NCBI RefSeq assembly: GCF_028748105.1
Contig: NZ_CP118168.1
Location: 558,001-622,000, forward strand
Origin: Entomospira nematocerorum
GTDB taxonomy: Bacteria > Spirochaetota > Spirochaetia > WRBN01
Length of the DNA stretch: 64,000 bases
Reading direction: 5' to 3'
Part shown: one piece after another, positions 1 through 7,362 of the stretch
Position numbering within the stretch: the stretch's first letter is position 1
How the letters are laid out: the number at the start of each line of letters is the position of its first letter
The notes under the pieces: model-generated
The model's database searches: none
What the model saw: the letters and a program-made list of their open reading frames with translations, nothing else
What the model was told of the DNA's origin: nothing
Made by a program: the position numbers and the translations under genes

Positions 1-235
1 GAGCCCTTTTGATGGCGATCTCAATAGCCCCTTTCGAAAAATATTGGCTTGATAGTAAAACAGTATTAAATCCGTATTGATACAAGGTTGTAAAGAATTC
101 TTCTTCGAGGAGCATCGCCTGCGTGCTTGATAAAGGTTGATATATGGCTAGATTAAGCGATTGTTCTCGACGTTGGCAACTTGTGATTGTGAGCATGAGA
201 AGAAAAGATATAAAACTAAAATATAATAACTTCAT
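1..235 (-). CDS. Lipoprotein, C-terminal part beyond the window edge
   Basis: Reading leftwards from an ATG at 235 the frame stays open for 78 codons to the edge, so only the N-terminus is present. The start is preceded by GGGAG. The protein opens with Lys, a hydrophobic stretch and a lipobox ending TITSC (Cys about residue 20), followed by a charged mature start (QRREQ), which predicts a lipid-anchored envelope protein. The visible mature part (AIYQPLSSTQAMLLEEEFF) could be the start of a substrate-binding or glycosidase-like domain, but too little is present to name it. It lies 26 bp downstream of the ManA-like gene on the same strand, so the two may be cotranscribed. Confidence 0.6.
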   Translation of the reverse strand, partial: MKLLYFSFISFLLMLTITSCQRREQSLNLAIYQPLSSTQAMLLEEEFFTTLYQYGFNTVLLSSQYFSKGAIEIAIKRA

Positions 236-261
236 GAGATACTCCCTACAGCAAGACTAGT

Positions 262-1431
262 CTAAACTTGATTTTCAACAAGAATACAGGTCCCACGACC
301 TTCAAGATAATATCCCCCAGCCTCTGCCGGCAAGAAAAAAGCTTCTCCTTTTCGGAAAACCATATCATCAACAGGAAGGTGTCGATGACATGGATTACCC
401 TTTGCAGAGGAGAGACGCATCTTGCCCTTTAGGACTATGGAGATTATAGAACTATTTTTACCATTAATAAAAAATGTATTTTCTAGATTAATAACTTGCA
501 GACGAAAGGCGAGTTTTTTCATAGGAATATTAGGATTATGGCTATCATAGAGAATTTTTTGCGGATAGGTTATAGGATATTGCAGTAGATCTTCCCAAAA
601 TAATTGATTTTGTGATAAACTATTGGATGGTCTTAATTCTTTTTTATTAAAGGTTGTATTTGCAATTTCTACTCCCATTCCGTTTAAAATTTGGAAGGGT
701 ACCGCAGGCGGAAGGTAGAGTATTTCTCCTTGATTAAGTCTAAATTCCTTGAAAAAAAGTGGTAAAAATAGTTGTATATCAAGAGAGTTATTGGTATTGT
801 GTATTGCTAAAACTGTTTGATAGATTGGATTAAATTCTTCATACTGTTCAGCTATATCGATGAGTTGTCTCGCTAATGCTTCTTGTTGCTTTATGTCATA
901 AGTTGTGAGAGTTTGAAGGATTTGATATGCCGCTAATGCTGTTGGATTGCTTGTAAGGGGCTGGATAAGTTTTTTTAAGGATGATATGGCGAGCCCTTCT
1001 AAATTCTCCACAATAAGTTGTGGATCTTCTAGTCCAGCAAGGATATGTAATGAGCTCTCTAATGCATAGAGAATGGTATGTTTTTCCTGTCGATGTGGAG
1101 TTTCTATCTCTTCTGGTTGTGGACTTAGAGGTGCATATTGTAATGGTTGGCTGTGTTTGGCAGAAAAAATGATACTAACATGATTTGCATGACTCTCAAT
1201 GATTCTCTTATCTAGGACAAGGTTTTCTTGTCGTCGTAAAAATTGATATAACGGCAGACGATCCTTTTTATGAGACAGAAACGATGAAAAGTGAGGATGA
1301 CTTGTATAATATATTTGTGCAATAGGTTTATCTTTGCTAGCAGGAGTGGGAAAGAAGGTATTTAGCATTTCCTGATCGCCCCAGGATGCTGCTTGTAAGT
1401 GTGGCTCTAATAGATGTGGATATTTTAACAT
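262..1431 (-). CDS. Class I mannose-6-phosphate isomerase homologue, apparently lacking its metal ligands
   Basis: 389 residues, the usual length of ManA (about 390). The start has a good Shine-Dalgarno (AGAGGAAGT). The fold signature is readable by eye: SWGD at 16-19 matches the N-terminal WG of ManA; PIAQIYYTSHPHFSS at 36-50 matches PMAELWMGAHPKSSS of E. coli; GEILYLPPAVPFQILNG at 235-251 matches GEAMFLFAETPHAYLQG; VEIANTT follows as LEVMANSDN does. The zinc ligands of the E. coli enzyme (Gln97, His99, Glu134, His255) fall opposite Ile, Ser, Thr and Phe246 here, and the catalytic Arg segment (RAGLTPK) is replaced by ELRPS. I therefore read it as a ManA-fold protein that is probably not an active isomerase. 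A sugar-binding or regulatory cupin role is possible but is inference. Confidence 0.6.
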   Translation of the reverse strand: MLKYPHLLEPHLQAASWGDQEMLNTFFPTPASKDKPIAQIYYTSHPHFSSFLSHKKDRLPLYQFLRRQENLVLDKRIIESHANHVSIIFSAKHSQPLQYAPLSPQPEEIETPHRQEKHTILYALESSLHILAGLEDPQLIVENLEGLAISSLKKLIQPLTSNPTALAAYQILQTLTTYDIKQQEALARQLIDIAEQYEEFNPIYQTVLAIHNTNNSLDIQLFLPLFFKEFRLNQGEILYLPPAVPFQILNGMGVEIANTTFNKKELRPSNSLSQNQLFWEDLLQYPITYPQKILYDSHNPNIPMKKLAFRLQVINLENTFFINGKNSSIISIVLKGKMRLSSAKGNPCHRHLPVDDMVFRKGEAFFLPAEAGGYYLEGRGTCILVENQV

Positions 1432-1487
1432 ACTTCCTCTAGTCTACTGAAAATAAGAATCTCTGTCAAATAGCATATAAAAGCCCC

Positions 1488-1516
1488 TTGTCTTTGATAA
1501 AGCGAGAGGGTATAAT
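1488..1516 (+). promoter_or_regulatory. Sigma-70-type promoter, TTGTCT-17-TATAAT
   Basis: TTGTCT at 1488-1493 and TATAAT at 1511-1516 are separated by exactly 17 bp, in the divergent gap upstream of the lipoprotein gene at 1525. The predicted start of transcription (about 1523) almost touches the ATG, so the message would have little or no leader. GAGG between the -10 box and the ATG could be a Shine-Dalgarno if transcription starts further upstream. Confidence 0.45.
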
Positions 1517-1524
1517 GAGGCATC

Positions 1525-1953
1525 ATGTATAAAAAAATTATTATTATATTATTGATATGTGGCATAATATTATCGTGTCGTGGGGTTGTGGGTCTTATAG
1601 ATACGCCTGAAGGCATTGCAAATAAATTTTTAATAGATCTTTACCATCTCTCTTTCGATGAAATACCATCAGTTGCTGCAGGTCAAGCTTTGATGCAAGC
1701 GGCACTCATGGAGGGATATGCAGATTCTTTTAGTAAAGAGGAGCGTATGCGCTACTCTTTGAGTGAGATCTTGGTGACGCTGGTTACTATTCGTGATGAT
1801 GATCATGCAGCGGCAGAGTATACGGTTACGTTCTCAGATGGTTACGTCATACAAAATACATTAATATTGGAGAAAAAGGATCATCAGTGGTGGGTTGTAT
1901 CTTTTCATCAACCCATTATATCTCCAACAATTTATCAATATCTAATAACATAA
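1525..1953 (+). CDS. Small lipoprotein, NTF2/DUF4878-like
   Basis: 142 residues. The N-terminus MYKKIIIILLICGIILSC is a lipoprotein signal with lipobox IILSC (Cys18). The mature part begins with a helix that includes TPEGIANKFL, then a Leu/Met/Ala-rich helix (QALMQAALMEGYADSF). Strand-like segments follow: YTVTFSDGY, NTLILEKKD, HQWWVVSFHQP. Helices followed by a curved sheet are typical of NTF2-like lipoproteins such as DUF4878, but similarity is by pattern only. GAGG precedes the ATG by 4 bp. The next lipoprotein gene starts 28 bp downstream, so the pair probably forms an operon. Confidence 0.7.
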   Translation: MYKKIIIILLICGIILSCRGVVGLIDTPEGIANKFLIDLYHLSFDEIPSVAAGQALMQAALMEGYADSFSKEERMRYSLSEILVTLVTIRDDDHAAAEYTVTFSDGYVIQNTLILEKKDHQWWVVSFHQPIISPTIYQYLIT

Positions 1954-1981
1954 CAATGAAGAGGAGTTGAAGAGAGTTACT

Positions 1982-2695
1982 ATGATAAAAAGAGCTTTAT
2001 GGAATGTTTTAGGATATCTTCTGATTGGGGTAGGTCTTGTTTCGTGCCAAGCACAAGGGCGATTATATGTTTCTGATACCCAACAAGGTGATGTTCAGGT
2101 CTCTATAGACATTCAAAGTGATTTTCATACGATAATGATGCAGTATATGGAGGATGCTGACTTACTTTTCGATCACCCAGTGGCAGATGATATTGTTCCA
2201 AGCTCGTTACAAGAGATGATTGCACTGATTCGTCCTTATGTTGATACTGCTATGATTATCCGCTCCACCTATAATCGCATTAATGTGACATTACAGATTA
2301 ACGATTTAGATAGTACTGCACGCCGCCTACAGGCAAATCAGTTTGGATTCGTAGCGTTTGATAGAGAAAAAAGGAGACTCCGTCTACAAATGGGTGCATG
2401 GGAGCGCAGAATGATTTATGAATCAATCCCCAATTTACCAGAGATGCCTATGAAGTGGAATAGAGCAAGTCGAAAAAAGTATATTGATGAGCTAGCCAAT
2501 ATGTTTGGTTCGACAAAAAAAGAGAAGGACGCGTTACAAAAAGCGTTTAGTGATGCTATTATTGTGCTACAACTAGATGGTCAGGATACCTTCACTTTGC
2601 ATACAGCTCAGGGATTATCGCATAATGCACAGCAAGTTCGTGTTGCATTAATAGATTTTATGCTAGGAGAAGAGTGGATTGAACTTTCGTGGTGA
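1982..2695 (+). CDS. Hypothetical lipoprotein
   Basis: 237 residues from the ATG at 1982, chosen over an in-frame TTG at 1967 because AGAGAG lies 5 bp before it and the signal peptide then has normal length (MIKRALWNVLGYLLIGVGLVSC). The lipobox is GLVSC (Cys22). The mature protein is mixed alpha/beta with a basic central helix (FDREKRRLRLQMGAWERRM) and a Lys-rich segment (SRKKYIDELANMFGSTKKEK). No family is recognised. It follows the small lipoprotein at 1525 in the same direction and converges on the next gene with only 3 bp between the two stop codons and no visible terminator. Confidence 0.7.
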   Translation: MIKRALWNVLGYLLIGVGLVSCQAQGRLYVSDTQQGDVQVSIDIQSDFHTIMMQYMEDADLLFDHPVADDIVPSSLQEMIALIRPYVDTAMIIRSTYNRINVTLQINDLDSTARRLQANQFGFVAFDREKRRLRLQMGAWERRMIYESIPNLPEMPMKWNRASRKKYIDELANMFGSTKKEKDALQKAFSDAIIVLQLDGQDTFTLHTAQGLSHNAQQVRVALIDFMLGEEWIELSW

Positions 2696-2698
2696 TAT

Positions 2699-3295
2699 CT
2701 ATAATCCCATAAAATAGTAAATCAGCTCAATTGGTATCCGTATAGTGAGATAGGCTCTCCATCGGGAGACCTGAGGAAGATGGACATTTCCTGCAACATG
2801 AATACTTGGACCTACCGTTATAGAAAAGATATTTAAATAAGAGATACCAAAATATGGAAATAAACGTAGATCATATGTTTTAAAATTATTATTTGTATAA
2901 AACAGGGTTTCCAGTCCTACGATAATAGGTCCTAAAAGTTGACTAACCCCGATTTTAGGCGCCCAGGCAAACCGACTTTTTGATAGATTAAAATCAAATC
3001 CCCCATACAGTGAGGTATTAACAAAGAGACCTAAAACAGAGGACATTAAATTCTTCTGGAGATCTTTATAAAAAAAAGTAATACCACCATGGACACTCAT
3101 ATTGAAAGTACTCAAGGGTTCTTGTGTTAAGCCACCACCTATATCTACACCAAAAAAACCCAATACATACTTTGGCTTATATTGGAGCGAGAGAGGATGT
3201 TCTTTTGTATCATCGTATGGATCATCCTCATTGGCATATACATTGAAACAAAATAAACTCAAAAATAGTAGAAAAATACGATAATAGTGCTTCAT
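2699..3295 (-). CDS. Exported barrel-like envelope protein
   Basis: 198 residues. A classical signal peptide (MKHYYRIFLLFLSLFCFNVYA) is cleaved before NEDDPYDD. The mature part alternates aromatic and small residues in short amphipathic stretches (FFGVDIGGGLTQ, SVHGGITFFYKD, TSLYGGFDFNLS, IIVGLETLFYT, FSITVGPSIHVAG), the pattern of an outer-membrane beta-barrel of about eight strands. It ends in YYFMGL rather than the canonical terminal Phe. It resembles in style the protein at 61891-62676. Function unknown; outer-membrane location is inference. Confidence 0.6.
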   Translation of the reverse strand: MKHYYRIFLLFLSLFCFNVYANEDDPYDDTKEHPLSLQYKPKYVLGFFGVDIGGGLTQEPLSTFNMSVHGGITFFYKDLQKNLMSSVLGLFVNTSLYGGFDFNLSKSRFAWAPKIGVSQLLGPIIVGLETLFYTNNNFKTYDLRLFPYFGISYLNIFSITVGPSIHVAGNVHLPQVSRWRAYLTIRIPIELIYYFMGL

Positions 3296-3388
3296 AGAAA
3301 ATAATATACACCATATTCTAGAAAAAAGGAAGTCACTGGATGATGGAGACTCTTGAATAATTAGTTAAATTTAGGTACTCTATAGGAG

Positions 3389-4312
3389 ATGAAACGTCGT
3401 ATAATACAATTAATATGTTTTGTTATTATTTGTTTTTCAACACATCTGGCTGCTAAAGATTTTACCTTTATAGATATCCTTGAAGGACTCCATGAGACAC
3501 GATACGATCGTTTTAGTGGATATGATGGATTTGATTGGATGGTTCGATCTTACGATGAATATAAGCTTGTGGTTATCTTTTTTGATTCAACTACAGAGTA
3601 TTTTGACTTCCGTGCAGACGCTAGTGCTGTGTTATCACGATTTTTTCAACGGGGTAGCACTAGTGAACACCGGCAAGAAAGGCGAGAAGATCAGGTAAAT
3701 CGCATTAAGAGCATTAAGAATGAAAATAAGCGTGCTATTAAGTGGCAAGCCTATAAGGAGAAGCTACGTGATGCGATGATGACAGATACATATTTTTCTT
3801 TGAGTGCACAAAACTATATTCTAAATAGTCAACTTCAGCAAGCTTGGAAGTTATTTCTTGATGTCTTAGTTGAAGAGAGTTATCAAGATTATAGAATTTT
3901 GATGGTTGGACACTCCTTTGGCTCTCTACTGGCGCAGGCAACAACTTCACGAGCTTTAATGTTGAATCTTATTGGTGATTTGAATCGAGAAATTTATGCC
4001 GTGACCTTTGGAGCATTGGGAGCTAATGGTGCAGTCAAAAACTATTTACCTAAATCCTATCTATCACAATTTATTTATACATTTAATCGAAAGGAAGATA
4101 TTATTGTTCGTATTGCTTGGGGCGGCAGCTTAGGGCGAGAGTTTTGGTGGCCTGAGCATATACGACATGTGGAGATTGAAGATAATGCTTATGCTTTTTT
4201 GATTGATAGAATTCTTGCGAATCATCATTTAATTCCCATTATTCTCGATTTACAGGCAGGCTTGCTGCCTTATGCCGATTGCTTTCCTTGGATGGCTTCA
4301 TGTGAAGAATAA
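3389..4312 (+). CDS. Secreted lipase-like alpha/beta-hydrolase
   Basis: 307 residues with an N-terminal signal (MKRRIIQLICFVIICFSTHLAA). The nucleophile elbow GHSFG lies at 174-178 (Ser176), followed by a helix SLLAQATTSRA. A strand-loop YAVTFGALGANG follows (203-214) and then an Asp in KEDIIVRI (Asp237), the order and spacing of class-3 (fungal-type) lipases. Candidate catalytic histidines occur in HIRHVE and NHHLIP near the C-terminus. The segment 85-135 is highly charged and may form a lid or insertion. A lipase or esterase acting outside the cytoplasm is likely; the substrate cannot be told. AGGAGAT precedes the ATG. No neighbour suggests a pathway. Confidence 0.65.
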   Translation: MKRRIIQLICFVIICFSTHLAAKDFTFIDILEGLHETRYDRFSGYDGFDWMVRSYDEYKLVVIFFDSTTEYFDFRADASAVLSRFFQRGSTSEHRQERREDQVNRIKSIKNENKRAIKWQAYKEKLRDAMMTDTYFSLSAQNYILNSQLQQAWKLFLDVLVEESYQDYRILMVGHSFGSLLAQATTSRALMLNLIGDLNREIYAVTFGALGANGAVKNYLPKSYLSQFIYTFNRKEDIIVRIAWGGSLGREFWWPEHIRHVEIEDNAYAFLIDRILANHHLIPIILDLQAGLLPYADCFPWMASCEE

Positions 4313-4315
4313 AGA

Positions 4316-4348
4316 CATAAGGGAATCTGTTCAAAAGACTCCCTTATG
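4316..4348. terminator. Hairpin between convergent genes
   Basis: CATAAGGGA (4316-4324) pairs perfectly with TCCCTTATG (4340-4348), with a further TCT/AGA pairing inside. It lies between the stop codons of the lipase-like gene and flgM. There is no T-run on either side, so it may be a transcript-end stabiliser rather than a classical intrinsic terminator. Confidence 0.45.
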
Positions 4349-4381
4349 CAACGGCTATGTTCGCTAGATAATAGTTTTCTG

Positions 4382-4663
4382 CTACCAATCCCAAGCCTCG
4401 AGTAAGCGATCCGCAAGAGCTTCAATCTTATCATTGAGATAACTAGGATCTCCAATGGCTGCCTTCACCCGTGCTACCTCATCAACTCTCACATCAGGTG
4501 TGCGTCGTACTGCTTCGAGAGCAAAGAGACGCTCATGTGCCAGTTGAGCATCAGGGGAGACCTGAATAGATTGTCCTCGTTCACTACGTTCCGTGCGTCC
4601 TATCGGCTCAGATTTTTTGACTGAAAACAGAGGATCTAGCGGATTAATCCGGTTAATATTCAT
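4382..4663 (-). CDS. flgM: Anti-sigma-28 factor FlgM (spirochaetal type)
   Basis: 93 residues, the usual FlgM size. The C-terminal half carries the family signature: RRTPDVRVDEVARVKAAI at about 53-70, then DPSYLNDKIEALADRLL, corresponding to the sigma-28-binding helices. The N-terminus MNINRINPLDPL resembles spirochaetal FlgM proteins. It holds FliA (sigma-28) inactive until the hook is complete and is then exported. A strong AGGAG precedes the ATG. It is the last gene of the rpmF-acpP-rnc-rsmI run, 47 bp after rsmI, so its basal expression may be set by a housekeeping promoter. Confidence 0.85.
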   Translation of the reverse strand: MNINRINPLDPLFSVKKSEPIGRTERSERGQSIQVSPDAQLAHERLFALEAVRRTPDVRVDEVARVKAAIGDPSYLNDKIEALADRLLEAWDW

Positions 4664-4710
4664 GATAACTCCTTGTTAGCTCGTCTCTCTGATTATCGCC
4701 TACTTTTCTC

Positions 4711-5391
4711 TTAACATTTATGATTATGACTAATAATTAATGCAAATTCGCCTTGTTGTTGCAAGTTTGATAAATTTTCAGCTAAATTTTTCGCTGAATC
4801 ACGTAAAAATTCTTCATGAAATTTAGTCATCTCTCGGCCAATAACAACATAGCGATCGGGAATTAAGCAAGCGAGTTCATTGATTAAACTTTCGACACGA
4901 TATGGTGATTCATAAAGTAAAATAGCGCTAGGAATTTGAAGTATTTCTTGTAATCGTTTAGATCTTTTTTGACCACGATGAGGCAGGAATCCAGCAAAAA
5001 AGAGGGATTCATCGCGTAATCCAGCAACAGATACAAGGGTGGCAAAGGCACTAACACCAGGAATTGGAATGACATTTAAATCAGCTTGTAGAACGCTCTC
5101 AACAAGTCGCGATCCAGGATCACTAATACTAGGTGTACCTGCATCGCTACAGTAAGCAATATCATTCCCTGCTTGCATCAACTGAATAATGCCTTGCGCA
5201 GAACTACGTTCATTGTGTGTATGGCATGCAAGAAGACGTTTTTTCTCAATGTTATAATGATGTAAAATTTTGGATGTTTTACGTGTATCTTCACAGGCGA
5301 TATAATCAACCGATCGGAGAGTATTGAGAGCACGTAATGTGATATCCTCTAGATTGCCAATGGGCGTTGCAACGATGTAAAGATTACTCAT
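4711..5391 (-). CDS. rsmI: 16S rRNA (cytidine-1402-2'-O)-methyltransferase RsmI
   Basis: 226 residues starting MSNLYIVATPIGNLEDITL, the family's standard N-terminus. The upstream in-frame ATG at 5436 was rejected because it would place 15 non-family residues ahead of the conserved start. The motifs are those of the SAM-dependent tetrapyrrole-methylase fold: ACEDTRKT, CHTHNE, YCSDAGTPSISDPGS, PGVSA, FAGFLPHRGQKR, ESPYRV and REMTKFHEE. The enzyme methylates the ribose of C1402 in the ribosomal P-site. It overlaps the rnc stop by 8 bp, indicating translational coupling. Confidence 0.95.
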   Translation of the reverse strand: MSNLYIVATPIGNLEDITLRALNTLRSVDYIACEDTRKTSKILHHYNIEKKRLLACHTHNERSSAQGIIQLMQAGNDIAYCSDAGTPSISDPGSRLVESVLQADLNVIPIPGVSAFATLVSVAGLRDESLFFAGFLPHRGQKRSKRLQEILQIPSAILLYESPYRVESLINELACLIPDRYVVIGREMTKFHEEFLRDSAKNLAENLSNLQQQGEFALIISHNHKC

Positions 5392-6127
5392 AAATTTTTC
5401 CTGTACATACTCCTTGGTATGCTTTTTGTGCGGCATCTTGCGAGGCTTCTTTTTTACTATGACCAGTGCCTGTGGCTATAAGGTCATCATCAAAAAAAAT
5501 ACCAACTTCATACATTTTGGCATGATCCTCACCCCACTCACGAGTAATACTATAAGTTGGAAGAGTCTTTCCAGCTTTTTGTCTACACTCATTGAGTCGT
5601 GATTTTGCATCTTTGTAAAGGAGTTGATCCTCATGAAAGAGTTCATGAAGGAATGGTTCATACATATGAAAAATAAAATTTTTGGCTGCTTCTAATCCTT
5701 GATCTAAGTAGAGAGCACCAATCACCGCTTCTACAGCATCGGCTAAGATTGCAGGTTTATTTCTACCACCATCACGCTCTTCGCCTTTATTTAAGAGAAG
5801 ACATTGCCCAATATGGAGATGCTGAGCAATTTTTGCAAGCGTAGGTTCGCAGACTAAATTTGCTTTAATACGCGTTAACTGTCCCTCTGAGTAATCGGGA
5901 AAGCGATGATATAGATATTCAACAATGACAATATCTAAGACAGCATCACCAAGGAACTCAAGACGTTCGTTACTAAGAAGAGATTCCTTTTGCTCATTGG
6001 CGTAAGAGCTATGGCGTAGTGCTTGGAGCAGAAGATCCGGATTGTTGAATGTTGTTTTAAATTGCTCTTGGCAGGATAAAAGAAGACTCTGCTGGTTATG
6101 CAGCAGAGTTTTATAGCTTTTTTTCAA
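5384..6127 (-). CDS. rnc: Ribonuclease III
   Basis: 247 residues. The nuclease domain carries the signature NERLEFLGDAVLD at 53-65 and the second acidic cluster ILADAVEAVIGALYLD at about 127-142, supplying the magnesium ligands. A C-terminal double-stranded-RNA-binding domain follows (about 172-240, ending TGTGHSKKEASQDAAQKAY). It processes rRNA precursors and structured mRNAs. It starts 7 bp after acpP and overlaps rsmI. The acpP-rnc pairing is common in bacteria, spirochaetes included. Confidence 0.97.
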   Translation of the reverse strand: MKKSYKTLLHNQQSLLLSCQEQFKTTFNNPDLLLQALRHSSYANEQKESLLSNERLEFLGDAVLDIVIVEYLYHRFPDYSEGQLTRIKANLVCEPTLAKIAQHLHIGQCLLLNKGEERDGGRNKPAILADAVEAVIGALYLDQGLEAAKNFIFHMYEPFLHELFHEDQLLYKDAKSRLNECRQKAGKTLPTYSITREWGEDHAKMYEVGIFFDDDLIATGTGHSKKEASQDAAQKAYQGVCTGKIYE

Positions 6128-6134
6128 AGTGATA

Positions 6135-6383
6135 CTACTTCTTTTGTGAAACGATAAAGTCTAGAGCATCACCAACTTTTTCAAAGTCAGTAGCCTTTTC
6201 TGGTGGAATAGTGATTTCCATTTGTTCCTCAATAGAATAAACAAGGTCATAAGTATCTAAGCTATCTGCATTTAAGTCTTCTCTAAAACGAGCCTCACGA
6301 GTAACTTTAGTAGCATCATCAATTTTTAGCTTAGAAACGATAATTTTTTTGAGTTCTTCAAAAAGTTCTTCTTCTGTGTGCAT
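6135..6383 (-). CDS. acpP: Acyl carrier protein
   Basis: 82 residues from the ATG at 6383. Upstream in-frame ATGs were rejected because the family starts with a short acidic helix and AGGAG sits 8-9 bp before this ATG. The phosphopantetheine attachment site is Ser41 in LNADSLDTYDLV, followed by the acidic recognition helix (YSIEEQMEITIPPEKA). It carries growing acyl chains in fatty-acid synthesis. It lies between rpmF and rnc. Confidence 0.97.
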   Translation of the reverse strand: MHTEEELFEELKKIIVSKLKIDDATKVTREARFREDLNADSLDTYDLVYSIEEQMEITIPPEKATDFEKVGDALDFIVSQKK

Positions 6384-6485
6384 AAACACCACTCCTATAT
6401 ATAGATTGAGCAATAGATAGAATCTACTACTAATTTTGGAATCTGTATGAGCTGAGATAGGCATCATACAATTTTTTCAGTATAT

Positions 6486-6662
6486 TTAAATATCGAGGAT
6501 TTGATGACCACGATAAAACCCACACTTTTGGCAAGCACGATGACGTGTGACAACGTTGCCACAATTGCTACAAGTACTTAATGCTGGGCTAGCAAGGCGC
6601 ATATTAATCGTTCGTCTGCGGTGGGTTCTAGCTTTACTAGGTTTGTATTTAGGAACAGCCAT
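6486..6662 (-). CDS. rpmF: 50S ribosomal protein L32
   Basis: 58 residues: MAVPKYKPSKARTHRRR, the canonical N-terminus, and four cysteines in a zinc-ribbon arrangement, CSNC at 31-34 and CQKC at 44-47. It is the first gene of the rpmF-acpP-rnc-rsmI-flgM run and follows an untranslated leader of about 120 nt from the promoter at 6791-6819. An AGG lies 11 bp before the ATG, a weak Shine-Dalgarno. Confidence 0.97.
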   Translation of the reverse strand: MAVPKYKPSKARTHRRRTINMRLASPALSTCSNCGNVVTRHRACQKCGFYRGHQILDI

Positions 6663-6790
6663 TCTTTTGATACCTCGTTCTTGTTAATGGAAATTAAGTG
6701 AAAACCAAGAAGCAATACATCTGTTAGGTTTTCTATTTGCGTGAAAGATACACTACTATATGCTTAAAAAGAGTATAGTAATTCTTATAC

Positions 6791-6819
6791 ATTCTATGCA
6801 AAAAGGCATTTTTTGTCAA
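6791..6819 (-). promoter_or_regulatory. Near-consensus sigma-70 promoter for rpmF operon
   Basis: On the minus strand TTGACA (6819-6814) is followed after exactly 17 bp by TAGAAT (6796-6791). It faces rpmF, about 130 bp upstream of its start. Confidence 0.8.
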
Positions 6820-6902
6820 GCATTTTTATTCTTTACTATACAAAATTCAAGTATTTTACATGACCTTTTTTACGTTTTTATCTTTTTTATAAATAGAGGT
6901 AC

Positions 6903-6930
6903 TTGCCAAAAATAAAAAATAGCATACCAT
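6903..6930 (+). promoter_or_regulatory. Probable promoter of the V-ATPase operon
   Basis: TTGCCA at 6903-6908 and TACCAT at 6925-6930 are 16 bp apart, about 100 bp before the first V-ATPase gene. The box plus A-rich spacer (TTGCCAAAAATAAAAAATAG) closely resembles the fliD promoter at 25247-25275. The rest of the 366-bp divergent gap (6663-7028) holds only the rpmF promoter and A/T-rich sequence. Confidence 0.5.
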
Positions 6931-7028
6931 ATAAGTGATGTGAGATAGATAGTTAAAATATCTATTATCATTCTCTTGGTCAGTGTTACATTATTGTTGT
7001 ATATTTATATTCAAGAAGGAAGAACGGG

Positions 7029-7343
7029 ATGATACTACAAGAAGAGTTATCTCAGATAATACAGGCAGAGCAGACTTCAAGTCAGAGTGTTCTCGAAAAG
7101 ACGGAGATACTAAGAAAGGATCGCGAAGCACTACAGGATACATTGTATCAAGAGTTAAAGAGACGTAAAAAAGAGATAGAAGAGCATACACAACAACAAA
7201 TTGAGCTAATACAGTATCAGTTCAATATGAAACAAGAAGAACAATTAACCTTAGAGAAAAATCGATTACAAGAAGAGTACGCCCATCTACTAACGAAACA
7301 AGAGGGTGTTATTCAAAAGCTTCTTGATTATTTATGGTGTTAA
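7029..7343 (+). CDS. V-type ATPase peripheral-stalk subunit (G/H-like)
   Basis: 104 residues, almost entirely a charged coiled coil rich in Gln, Glu, Lys and Arg (LKRRKKEIEEHTQQQIELIQ). No hydrophobic or globular segment is visible. This size and composition, as the first gene of a V-ATPase operon, match the G/H stalk subunit that pairs with subunit E to hold the catalytic head against rotation. AGAAGGAAG precedes the ATG. Assignment rests on position and composition, since such helices diverge fast. Confidence 0.65.
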   Translation: MILQEELSQIIQAEQTSSQSVLEKTEILRKDREALQDTLYQELKRRKKEIEEHTQQQIELIQYQFNMKQEEQLTLEKNRLQEEYAHLLTKQEGVIQKLLDYLWC

Positions 7344-7362
7344 ATAAGGCGGGATTCATATT

